This document shows positions 34,095-44,084 of a DNA stretch of 64,000 bases, piece after piece (positions within the stretch are counted from its first letter, which is position 1; every line of letters begins with the position of its first letter). The stretch comes from Ascidia mentula. Lineage: Eukaryota > Chordata > Ascidiacea > Phlebobranchia > Ascidiidae. The translations under genes and the position numbers were made by a program. A model generated the notes under the pieces. It was not told the DNA's origin. It worked only from the letters and a program-made list of their open reading frames with translations, and searched no databases. The stretch is taken from contig OX387198.1 in NCBI GenBank assembly GCA_947561715.1, positions 19,099,645-19,163,644 of the forward strand, read 5' to 3'.

Positions 34095-35381
34095 GTGCCT
34101 GGGACATGTTGTGACATGTTTCTTTTACTTTTACCTGTACTGCATCTTTCACAGAGGAATAGAAAAAGCTCCAGCATGTCTTGTTTAAATTGTCAAAATA
34201 CTGACATTGAGCTAAGTCATTATTTCTGTCATCAATGTGGTGAGATATTAAACAGTGAGGAAAGTTTGATTCAGAGATATTTCTTCAATGGTTACACTTA
34301 TGAAATTATCATTCTATTTTTGGAAAAATATCATGGAATTTGCACGAGTTTAAGAACACTTAAAACTCGACTTGCTAGTCTGGGACTCAAGAGAAGGTGT
34401 ATTACATTGCCAAACCCAATTGAGGATCTTGTCAGAAGGAAGATAAATGGTTCAGGTTGTCTAATAGGATACAGAGGGTTGTGGCATTCATTACGCTTGG
34501 ATGGGGTCATGTTACCACGCCATTGTGTCCAGAAGTATTTGCGTGAGATAGATCCTGAAGGGACTGCCACAAGAAGATCAAAATGCTTAAAGCGCAGGAA
34601 TTACTTTGTGCCTGGTCCAAATTTTTGCTGGCATGTCGATGGTTACGATAAATTAAAGCCTTATGGGTTTTGTATTCATGGTTGTATTGACGGATTCAGT
34701 AGAAAAATTATTTGGTTAAAAGTTCTTTACTCAAACAATGACCCGTTAATTATTGCACAACTTTATGTGGATGCAGTTAGAGTCTTTGGTGGTTGTCCCC
34801 AAAAAATAAGGTCTGACTGTGGAACAGAAAATGGTACTCTTGCCAGTATTCAGTGCTGTTTAATGAATTCTGTGGATGCCCACATTTATGGAACCTCACC
34901 ACACAACCAACGCATAGAAGCATGGTGGTCATTGTTGAGGAAAAGTGTAACTACATGGTGGATAAATTTTTTTAAAGACTTGATTGAACAGAACACTTAC
35001 AGCCCAGGAAATGTTATTCAGGGTGAGGGTTTATGGCACTGTTTTGCCCCGCTACTGGAAAATGAATTGGAAAACTTCAAAAATCATTGGAATACTCACT
35101 ACATCAGAAAATCAAGACACAACACTGTTTCAGGACAGCCCAATGTAATTTTTAACTTCCCAGAAATATATTGCACCCAAAACTATTTGAGAGAAGTGGA
35201 GTCATGGCAGTGTGATTATATTGAACAGAACCATTTACCACCAAAACACCAGGCAAGAAACACCCATCAAGAGTATTTTCAGTACTTAAGAAATGAACTG
35301 GCTGTTAACCAACCTGCAAAGTGGCAGGATGCTCTTTCTCTTTACCAAACATTGCTAAATCATGCGGATAATTCGACATAG
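34095..35381 (+). CDS. Integrase-type DDE transposase of the 7.3-kb element
   Basis: A single 428-codon frame. The more likely start is the Met at 34176 (MSCLNCQNTD), which follows an acceptor-like TTTCACAG near 34153 and opens with a zinc ribbon (C-x2-C at CLNC, C-x2-C at CHQC). A helical DNA-binding-like region follows (RYFFNGYTYEIIILFLEKYH, TLKTRLASLGLKRR). The catalytic core is of the integrase (rve) fold: NFCWHVDGYDKLKPYGFCIH with the first Asp at residue 182, IRSDCGTENGTLASIQ with the second Asp at 241, and SPHNQRIEAWWSLLRK with the Glu at 275, counting from the first Met. The spacing is D-58-D-33-E. The C-terminal about 120 residues are conserved-looking but unnamed. Related stand-alone integrase proteins are common in fish and invertebrate genomes. 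It should cut and join the 33192/40473 ends. All three catalytic residues are present, and no break is seen. Confidence 0.9.
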   Translation: MPGTCCDMFLLLLPVLHLSQRNRKSSSMSCLNCQNTDIELSHYFCHQCGEILNSEESLIQRYFFNGYTYEIIILFLEKYHGICTSLRTLKTRLASLGLKRRCITLPNPIEDLVRRKINGSGCLIGYRGLWHSLRLDGVMLPRHCVQKYLREIDPEGTATRRSKCLKRRNYFVPGPNFCWHVDGYDKLKPYGFCIHGCIDGFSRKIIWLKVLYSNNDPLIIAQLYVDAVRVFGGCPQKIRSDCGTENGTLASIQCCLMNSVDAHIYGTSPHNQRIEAWWSLLRKSVTTWWINFFKDLIEQNTYSPGNVIQGEGLWHCFAPLLENELENFKNHWNTHYIRKSRHNTVSGQPNVIFNFPEIYCTQNYLREVESWQCDYIEQNHLPPKHQARNTHQEYFQYLRNELAVNQPAKWQDALSLYQTLLNHADNST

Positions 35382-35384
35382 TTT

Positions 35385-36600
35385 TACATTAACATGCCTG
35401 TTTATTGTAAATGTATACAACAAAGAATGATGTTGGTCTAAACTCCAAACATATGTTACATTGTACACTAAAGCAGTCATAATTCAAGATGTACACATTG
35501 TGACTTATATGACACTTATTGTTTCTGCAAGTTTATCATGGAATAAAATGAGCAGGAAAGGCTAGTGATGTGCTTTCAACAAAAATAAGTGGTTAAACAG
35601 TGCGACCATCAAACAGTCATTGATGGAACTTAATTTATGGTAGCTTGTGCATAAACACAGCGAGAATTAAAGCTCACTTTTGCAACAAACTTTTTTTTGA
35701 AATTTAACCAACTTTAAAATTGTCTAATCCTTATCAATCTTATTGCAGCATAAAATAAACCTTTATTTGTTATTGACAAAATTTAAAAAAAATAAACTTA
35801 CTTATGTAGCACATATTGCCATTCTGTATGTGCTACACAAATTAAATTTATTCCTTTTGTAAACGTCAACATTTACTTTGTATTTAGGTTCCCCTAGTAA
35901 CTGTTGTTGCTTGGTGTGTTTTCGTTTCAGCAGGCAGAAACGCATGGGTCACCAACACACATGCAATTTAATATGAGACCAAGCCAGCATACTGACAAAA
36001 TTTTATTCAATTGAACGTTATTAATTTTACAATAAAATTTTAATTATTTTTAGGGTAACCATTGGATGTACAGCAGTGTTTCCCAACCGGTGGTACACAT
36101 ACCATGGCATTTCAGGTTGTTATCGAGCACCTTTCTGTAATTTGCAGATATAGTTCAAATGTAAAAAATCTCAAGTAATCTCTAAATGTTTGTTACTCCA
36201 TCCCGTGTAGTCAACACATCACAATTCAAATTTTATTCACAACATATTAGTTCCACCAATGTTTGAGTACCAGTGGGTAACCATTAGTGGGAGAAAAAAG
36301 AAACAGCGAAGGCATCATGGGTTCTTAATGGTGGAAAGTATATAATTTTTTGTGCAACCATTAAAATATAAAACATCTGGATGACTTACTTACAAATATA
36401 GCTGTTTATTTAAATTTCCTATTTTGGGGGGCCTGTCAGTCAAAAGTTAATGCACAACTTCAGGTGCCTATATATGCGGTGCACAGATTTAAAGAAATTT
36501 CAACAACTCTTTCTTGGCCAAAATGGAGGACAAACAAGTGTCTGACATAAAAAAAACAACAGATCTGAGCCATTTATCTTTATCATGTGATATTTCATAT
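35385..36600. other. Non-coding interior between the two convergent genes
   Basis: AT-rich. It holds AATAAA-type signals for both convergent genes (for example AATAAAATG near 35542). At 36072 CAGTGTTTCCCAACCGGTGG resembles a hAT (Charlie-like) terminus, but no matching other end was found, so no element is called. Confidence 0.5.
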
Positions 36601-36602
36601 GA

Positions 36603-39185
36603 CTAACAACACCCGAAACCAACACCACAGGCAATTGCATCAACTATAGCGTTGGACATTTTTTCATAGCTATTAATATGCACTGGGATTGTTATTGTCA
36701 GTGAACATGTGCTTACAGTGGGTAAGCAGCTGCATTTGGTACCATTTTGTGATGCGATACAACCATGTTTAAATTCAATGGTTATATCATGTGGGAGACC
36801 AAGTGGAGGCTTTTTAGCACATCCAGTGAAGAACTTGATGAATACCTCAAATGATACTGGAGACTTTTCTATGATATAAAAACCACAAATATAACCTTAT
36901 GCTACATCTTCTTTACCAAACATTTTCATTTACGATGTGACATACCGTCATAGTAGTATGATTCCATAAAGTCCAGAAAACATTTATATGTTGTTACTTC
37001 CAGGGTCCTTTTTGAACTTCCCTCATCTGCAAAATTTGGAACAACAATCTCCGAAAAGCTTTCAAAATCCCAATTTTGGGATTTGGAAAGGCAAAACAGT
37101 TCTTCAAAGGCAGACATGTGATTTCCAATGATGTTTTTCATGTTGTAACATTCCATGCCCATAGTCATCTCATGCATTTCAGATATAAAAGGATTAATTT
37201 TGTCGTGTAACAAAAGTGATCTGTGGAATAAAGAGCAAGTCTGTAACACCTAATAATGTATCAAAAAATGTTTCGCCCATTTTAAATTATATATCAGATA
37301 TGCATAATAGTTTTCAGAAGAGCATAGCAATAATCATAATTTACTCACTGAAGTACTTGCTGTTTGTCTGAGAATGTGGCTTTGCCAGGATTTCCACGAT
37401 ATCCAATTAGCTCAAGCATTGAAAATCCCTCATCTGTTTGCAAAATCTCTTTTAATATATCTTCAGTCTCAGCATCAAAAACCTTTCAAAAAAAGGTTAT
37501 AATACAAAATGTAAGTGTATTGTAACACAGCTCAAAAACACAATTTGTTGAACAAAGCAGAAACAGGAATTTTTATTTCAAAATCACAGGCATTATTGTG
37601 TTACATATGTTACTAAAAGCTAAAATTATATTTTGTAAGAGGTGTCATTGTCTTGACTACAAATGAAATTTTTATTGTAACACCCACCCTTTTGTAAATG
37701 GACGCAAACAGCGAACCACAAAGCTCCTTCGGAACTGATTCAGTAACAGCTTTCACTCCACCAAATATATACTTAAATATCAAAAAAGATAAAAATGCAG
37801 GTCCTGTTCCACCATTACATAGGCTAGCAGCAAAAAGGTGACCAATTGACCTTGCTACACCACTTGCAACGTTTACCATTCCAAATGAGGGAACGTAGCC
37901 GTTTTCCTCATCCCCGACAAAATATTGGTTCTTTATTTCTGAAAGAGCCTCTGTAAATTGCAAAAAAACATAATTTAATTTTTTGGTCTTTTTTTTACCA
38001 ATCAAGGTTAATTTGCACTGCTAAGCTGTTGGCCATCTAAAGCAATTTTGCCTACCAGAATAAAACTCTCTTGAAACACCTCCAGTGTCTATGCCTGCTT
38101 CACCTATGAAGCTTATTTGGTATGGCCAATTCCATTTTTTCTTGTTCCATGGTTTAAGAAAAAACTTTGTAAAATCTTCAAATGCAAAACCTCTTCCCAC
38201 ATTGACTGTAAGCTTTCCACTATCCACTTCAATAACTGCCATTTTTAAGGCTGCTGATAATTTCACTTTCTTTTCTGTAGGCGACAGACTGCAAATTGTC
38301 AGAGTCTGTACTTGTTTGGCTGTCGCATATCTCAGTCTCTGAAAATGAGACTGCAAATGGTGGTTGTCGGCTCTCCAAACACGCATCGGCATGCTCTTCA
38401 ATTTCACCTTTGGGATATTTTTTATTGCATATTGGACACCTCAACAAAACTTCTTTATAGCTACATGAAGGAATGTCCCTAAAAGACAATTATACACCAA
38501 AAAGTTTACACATGAAAATATGTCTCGGCCATAATTACCTATTTGAATCTCCATTCTGTACATCTTTATCAGATCCTGATGTGGTAATATATTGTTTCCA
38601 GTCATGCAAATCATCATCATCATCATCACTGACACACAAAGTGTCCTCTTCACATGCACATAGGTAGAGGAATACTTTCGAGTATGGTTTACAAAGCTCA
38701 TCCTTGTATTTTTGGAGGGTAAATGGTTGGTTTGAGCCGGGTATTGAGATCACTTCTTTACCATCAGGATAAAAAAGTTTGAATTTTTCCATTGAATCAA
38801 AATTTTGGTCAAAATTTTTTCTTTTCTCAATTGCACTTGTTTTTATTTCTTCTGCACTGGCTGACTTTTTGACCTTTATGGAAAGAGTGCTACCCCTTTG
38901 GATCCTAGGTGACCCGGACTCGGCTAACATCATCCCTGTGTTTATGGTTACAACATCCATCAGATGGGACTTTTTCATTTTTCCTCTAAAATGAAATGAT
39001 TCTTTTTCATCCTTTTTTTTTGCATTGAAAAAGTCAAAGCTGAGCAGTCTTTTCAATTTTTTTCCCTCTGAAGCAGACTCAGGTGAAACTGCATCAGCAA
39101 CATTTGCAGGAGCAATTTTAAAAGAGCAGTGTGGACAAAACCTAAAGTGTGTTTCCACTGTTTTACCGCAGCTTTGACAAAACAT
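36603..39185 (-). CDS. HECT-type E3 ubiquitin ligase encoded in the 7.3-kb transposon
   Basis: Seven exons on the minus strand with GT-AG borders: 39185-38539, 38478 to about 38300 running on to 38056, 37951-37688, 37483-37349, 37220-36946 and 36868-36603 (the second stretch is probably two exons or contains one frame break near 38300). Exon 1 opens with a zinc ribbon (MFCQSCGKTVETHFRFCPHC) and ends near an Asp run. Exon 2 has CPICNKKYPKGEIEEHADAC, a UBZ/C2HC-like finger. HECT domain: N-lobe GEAGIDTGGVSREF, then YVPSFGMVNVASGVARSIGH; C-lobe KPPLGLPHDITIEF and CLPTVSTCSLTITIP with the catalytic Cys in STC, ending CGVGFGCC and a stop. A HECT ligase passes ubiquitin from an E2 through that Cys to a substrate. 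The layout recalls G2E3-like proteins that are multiplied in fish. The alternative start at 39221 adds 12 residues. Role in transposition is unknown. Confidence 0.85.
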
Positions 39186-39797
39186 TTTTCCTAATAACTG
39201 TATAAAAGGTAAACAAAACATTTTATGACTTCTTTCCTGATACAGGCTGTTTTAGTATGAAATGTTTTATAAATCATAGTTGTCTATCATCTTCATTGAT
39301 GAACTCTTGCTTTACCTTTTTGTCATTGTGCAAAAAAATTAAACACATAATTTAGCATCAACTTCGAGATGACTGGCACAAGAGCAAATCCATCCTTTTT
39401 ACAGGCCTCCTACTGTCGTCTGGGGCGGCGGGTTCTATTATCTGGTAAGTTAGCGCGAATCCCATACGCCAAGTAACACAGCAAAAAACAAAGCTAAACT
39501 TGGGCTGTTGGTTTTTTGTCTTCAGATTCTACCGATTGCATGTCGGCTAGCTTTGCTTATACTCTGTTTCAGTCGCCGTCTTGTATGTTCTGCTAATTCT
39601 TCTGGCATAAGCATACAGAGCGATTGTTATAAATTACAATGGCCGTGAAGGACCCCGTTCAGTTTCAGTCTTAAATTGTTGTGGTACCTTACATGATAAG
39701 CTTGTTTGCATGATCGGGACTTTACGTAAAGTGGCACTGCACGCTGGTCGCAGTTTCAGTGTTGGCAAATTACCTGTTTCTCAAAAAAATACTGAAA
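39186..39797 (-). promoter_or_regulatory. Upstream region of the HECT gene
   Basis: About 600 bases between the HECT start and the right iteron array, without open frames or repeats. It should hold the promoter of the minus-strand gene; no specific box is identified. Position alone supports the call. Confidence 0.3.
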
Positions 39798-40400
39798 CTA
39801 CGATCGGCAAATATTGAAACTCCGATCGGTGAACATTGAAACTCCGATCGGCGAATAGAGAAATCCTGATCGGTGAATATTGAAACTACGATCGGCAAAT
39901 ATTAAAAGTCCGATCGGCAAATATTGAAACTCCGATCGGCGAATATTGAAAGTCCGATCGGCGAATATAGAAATCCTGATCGGTGAATATTGAAACTCCG
40001 ATCGGCGAACATTGAAATCCCGATCGATGAATATTGAAATCCCGATCGGTGAATATTGAAACTCCGATCGGTGAACATTGAAACTCCGATCGGCGAACAT
40101 TGAAATCCCGATCGATGAATATTGAAATCCCGATTGGCGAATATTGAAACTACGATCGGCAAATATTAAAAGTCCGATCGGTGAACATTGAAATTCCGAT
40201 TGGCGAATATTGAAACTACGATCGGCAAACATTGAAAGTCCGATCGGCAAATATTGAAACTCCGATCGGCGAATATTGAAAGTCCGATCGGCGAATATAG
40301 AAATCCTGATCGGTGAATATTGAAACTCCGATCGGCGAACATTGAAATCCCGATCGATGAATATTGAAATCCCGATCGGTGAATATTGAAACTCCGATCG
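39798..40400. repeat. Right subterminal iteron array (about 27 copies, inverted)
   Basis: Reverse-complement version of the left array: GGTGAATATTGAAACTCCGA followed by TC. The units again contain CCGATCGG, with the same pair of variable positions. Larger repeated blocks (for example the block from about 39960 recurring near 40260) show that it grew by multi-unit duplication. It is shorter than the left array by about four units. Confidence 0.9.
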
Positions 40401-40473
40401 CAATACTTATGTCGATTTTAAATATATTTACCGATTTAAACTTTTTCGTGCGTTGCCCTTACGGGCCACCGTA
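40401..40473. repeat. Right terminal inverted repeat
   Basis: Ends GCCCTTACGGGCCACCGTA at 40473, the reverse complement of the left tip. Followed by CGATCC (40474-40479), the second copy of the target duplication. Confidence 0.85.
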
Positions 40474-40479
40474 CGATCC

Positions 40480-40790
40480 CATGATTGCAATGCTATTTTG
40501 GGAAGATCGTATATTGAAATGACTTTGCCTGGGTGGGTGACATTCCAATCACTAATACCATTACTAAGAAACGATTGTGTGGGGCGGCAGTGTTAGCAGG
40601 TCTATGCCATTATTTTTGGCATAATCAACTGCCTCTACGCTTAGGTGGGATTCATGGTTGTCCATGATGAGCAACACTTTGTTTTCTTGGGAGCACCTGC
40701 TGAATTTCACAAAGAATTTTAGAACATGGACAAAATTTTCCGATGTCATCCATCCTACTTATATACAAATTACTTTTTCCTTTGTATCTT
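40480..40790 (-). pseudogene. pogo-type transposase, DDE part
   Basis: On the minus strand from about 40765: GWMTSENFVHVLKFFVKFSR, then NKVLLIMDNHESHLSVEAVD with the catalytic Asp of DDE_1, GIDLLTLPPHT, then (after a loss of the segment normally between) NVTHPGKVISIYDLPKIALQ. This is the pogo/jerky DDE_1 domain. The reading frame runs into the TSD and resumes at 33191: taking out the insert and one CGATCC leaves IALQSWDRAATPVNIKSGF in one frame. The internal loss after PPHT and two stops near 40567 show that the gene was already decaying or has decayed since. Upstream exons were not found. Confidence 0.8.
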
Positions 40791-41735
40791 CATGATGTCC
40801 ACCCCAACATTAATTAACCTAAAAGAAATTGTTGTTGACAAATTTTATTTGCCAAAGGCGAAATACAGAACACGAAAATGCTATATTTTCACTTTGATAA
40901 GAAATAACAATACTACTGAACATTACTTTTCATGTGTCAACATATTCTTCTGGTATCAGGAGGCCCAAACCGGCAAGACAATCCACAAAACATCGAACAA
41001 CAAAAATAGCTTGCATTTGCACAACATTTATTGTTATCTAAATGTTCAAGTGCCTGATGTTTGGTTTATTGTACGTGTACATGTAATTGTTAATGAAGTG
41101 AATAAAAGCACATACTTACTAACCTCAGGGTGATCCATTTAATCCACAATTTGTATTGCATCAAGTTAAGCAACAGTATACAGGGACCTAGTTTATTTTG
41201 CAAACCAAACAGCTCATATTAAAAATGACAAAATACACTTTTTAACATTGCTAAAAAAAGAAGTGGTACGCCTTACCCGTGTCGAACACTTAGAATGGCG
41301 AAAAAGCATAAATCGACACCTGCTGGGTACCACACTGTTTATTAACCATAAACAATTACCGAGAAACTAATAATATGCTCCACTAGTAGTAGTAATCATA
41401 AATTCATTGCAGTGCTAACAGATTGACATAGACTACAACTCGCTACAAGGTGAAAGGACCATTGTTTGACTGGGTTACCAACAACATACCAGTTGCTCAG
41501 ATTAGACTTGCAGATCACTGATCAGCAGGAGGTATATTTTTTTACTCTAACGCCAGGTGTATAACATTCCAGATTTTCAGTTTTACTGATAATTGATACT
41601 ATTAGTAGTGATAGCGACACCAAACCAGTGGAACAAGATATCTGGTATGTCCTGGAAGGAAGTGGTGTAGAAATGCTCGAAAAAACTAAACAACATTTCT
41701 AATATTTTGGCACGAAGCACCTTTGGTACAACCAC
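40791..41735. other. No recognisable gene
   Basis: AT-rich sequence between the pogo remnant and the second Ty3/gypsy fossil. An open frame at 40726-41133 has no motif and no second copy in the window. Confidence 0.35.
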
Positions 41736-43521
41736 TCAGGTCTTATTGTCTCGTTGCAATATAATCACATTGTTGTGGATCCAAAGCGACTGAGCGTAAT
41801 TACTTAGCTCGTCATTTGGGCGTTTTGGCCAGTTCCCAGTATAGATCCACTTATTGAAGTTGGCGTCAAGCTTGGTGCTCTTTGCTATTGTTTCATGTGT
41901 AAGCTGCATGCCATCCATTCAATCTTCCACAGCATGCGAAATTTCTTCATTTGTAGGAGGTCCATGTTGTTGAACTTTTTATCTGGACCAAAAGGCAAAC
42001 GTGACAAGCCATCTGCATTCCCATGCTCTTTCGTTGCCTTGTATCGAATGTCGTACTGGTACGCCATTAACTTTATCGACCATCGCTGCAATCTTTGCGC
42101 AGCGAGAACGGGAATGTTTTTGTCTGGCGAGAAAATAGCCAGCAACGGTTTGTGGTCGGTGACGAAGGTGAATTTCCTTCCGAACAAGAACTGATGGAAC
42201 TTTGTTACACCGTAAACTATCGAGAGCACTTCTTTTTCTGTACCTTTTTTGATGCTCGTTGAGCGGTTTTAACGCATAAGCGATCGGATACTCTGTCGTT
42301 GCATGCTTTGCTCCAGTAAAATGGTTGCGATTTGCGCAAGAGAGCGTATAGGGGTGTTGCTTTCTCGGAGAGGCTTGAAATAAAACGACCATAATAGTTG
42401 AATTTCCCGAGGAAGGCCCTCAGTTGGTGAAGGTCCTTGGGACATGGTAGCTCACGTACGGCTTCGATTGATGAATCTGACGATGATGTGTCCAAGATAT
42501 TTTACTGAATCTTTGAAGAATTCATATTTGTCCAAACGAACCCGAAATCCAACTTGTTGCAGGCGTTTAAGTACATTTTCGAGGTTAGAGGATGCTGATG
42601 AACTTCAATTTGTTTGTTCAATGCTTTGAAGTCCCCACAGAACCCAAAATGCGCACAGAACCGCGGGGTTTGCCAACTGCAACGATTGGTGCAGCCCACT
42701 CACTGTAATCTACGTCATGTAAAACGCCAAGCTTCACTTTTCGTACAATTTCTTCTTTTACAGCTTCTCTTCGAGAAAACGGAATTTGTCTATGCTTTGA
42801 AAAAGCAGGCCGTGCGCCAGGCTTTAAACGTATTGGCATTTTCATCTTCGTGCAGAGACCTAGATGTTTGGAAGCAAAAACCCTGGGATAACGGCGAATT
42901 AATTGAAGAACCTTATCTTTTGTCTGTAGAGACGGAAAATCCGATGGCTTCTAGTGAAAGCTGCGTTGGCGACGTTGGGTTGTTGTGAAACCATCCAAAG
43001 CCATCACTCCATGTAAAACCAAACAAATTGGTGGCTTTTTCGTCGTCGACCACCAGCAGACGCATGCTTTCCTTTCTACGTACTCCGACAATTACGGATA
43101 CGAAGCACTGGCCTTTTAGCGGTAATATTTTTTCAGGATCCAACAAACATTGACGGTCCACATCTGCGTGCAGTGTCAAATTGATAATGACATCTCTGAT
43201 TTGTTTGTCGGCATAGCTCTGACTACATTCATCTCTTTCGCAAATGAATCGGCAATTGCTTGCCAGTCCACAAAGCTTCGCAGCCCAATCGCTGTACGAT
43301 TGTCCAGGCTCCATTTTGCACTTGTACAACTCTCGGCGTGCAGCTTGGATATGCACAGTGTCTTCGAAATGCCGTGACAGGCCTTCTGTCAGGTCATCAA
43401 ATGATTTTGGAAAGGTTTTGCAGCAGTGAGTAGGAGTCTCATCCCAACCATGACAAAAGTTGGCACTTGATATGTCATATAGAGTGAAAAACTGGTTGAA
43501 ACGTTGCAAATACTGCTCCAA
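41736..43521 (-). mobile_element. Second Ty3/gypsy fossil
   Basis: Read on the minus strand from 43521: a gag segment (QYLQRFNQFFTLYDISSANF, YKCKMEPGQSYSDWAAKLCG), the end of a protease/linker region, the start of reverse transcriptase (KMPIRLKPGARPAFSKHRQI, VKLGVLHDVDYSEWAAPIVA; about 42845-42618), the end of RT (CPKDLHQLRAFLGKFNYYGR; about 42460), RNase H (FVTDHKPLLAIFSPDKNIPV and RWSIKLMAYQYDIRYKAT; about 42160-42030) and the entry to integrase down to 41736. No LTRs identified. Incomplete, broken in several places. It is not the same subfamily as the copy at 28136-30700, judging by different gag and RT sequences. Confidence 0.85.
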
Positions 43522-43719
43522 CTTATCTTTTGTTTTATCAGATTGAACGTCGAATGCTTTAGAAGTGACTCTGTTACGTCACAAGCGTGCTTACGATTGA
43601 TGCGTCAACAGCACATGTATGTATGTACAAGATATAAAGGCAATGTGTGTCGACAACTTACAAACCACGCATCGAATCGGGTCCTTGGTTTCTTTCTCTT
43701 TTTTTTTTATTTATTAGTA

Positions 43720-43860
43720 ATGTTGCAATGGGTTTTGATGATAGCAATCGCCTGGGTCTTGATGGTCGAGGAAACAATCAGGAAGTCGCGGCCGGTCACC
43801 ACAAGGGTGACATCGTCCGCGTAGGCGATTGCTTTGGGTGACACGATTAAACGATTATAC
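43720..43860 (-). pseudogene. L1/Tx1-like RT fragment
   Basis: The minus strand encodes AIAYADDVTLVVTGRDFLIV, nearly the same as VAYADDVTLAVTGRDLV at 2995-3045. Only the palm active-site piece is recognisable. The 200 bases on its 5' side (43862-44084) show no feature. Confidence 0.65.
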
Positions 43861-44084
43861 ATTATGATCATAACTTTTCTGACACTTTTTGCGCGTTCGC
43901 ATGCTATTCGCTTTGCATAACTTTCAATATCATCTTTGCCCATCTTCCCCTTTTTCAATGCAAATGCCATTGACCCTTGAATTACGCAGTGCCCTTGAAG
44001 TGAAAACAACCCGGCGTTCGATATCAGTACACTGATGCTGCGCTGCCACACAATTTCACGAGTTATTAAACGTGCCTTATCAGT

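Larger units (their letters stand above)
33192..40473. mobile_element. 7.3-kb DNA transposon: integrase-type transposase plus HECT E3 gene, iteron ends
   Basis: The two ends are inverted copies: TACGGTGGCCCGTAAGGGC starts both, and the first about 56 bases are identical, with only a few differences in the next 25. Inside each end is an array of 22-base units (33267-33945 and 39798-40400) in mirrored orientation. A 428-codon integrase-type frame lies on the plus strand (34095-35381) and a seven-exon HECT gene on the minus strand (36603-39185), the two being convergent. The element is flanked by CGATCC on both sides. The uninterrupted transposase, intact splice sites and near-identical ends indicate a recent arrival. 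The superfamily is uncertain: six-base duplications and an IS3/retrovirus-like integrase fold point to an IS3EU- or Ginger-like group. It lacks capsid and polymerase genes, so it is not a Polinton. Confidence 0.85.

Noticed and set aside
36072-36330. hAT MITE starting CAGTGTTTCCCAACCGG inside the 7.3-kb element
   Set aside because: No matching inverted end or eight-base duplication could be found.
39798-40403. Matching repetitive open frame on the minus strand of the right array
   Set aside because: Same explanation: by-product of 22-base periodicity.
33192-40473. Polinton/Maverick assignment for the 7.3-kb element because of the integrase and six-base duplication
   Set aside because: There is no protein-primed polymerase, ATPase, protease or capsid gene, the ends do not have the usual Polinton start, and the size is too small.
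40726-41133. 135-residue plus-strand open frame
   Set aside because: No known motif, AT-rich composition and it overlaps the antisense of the pogo remnant at its start; likely chance.
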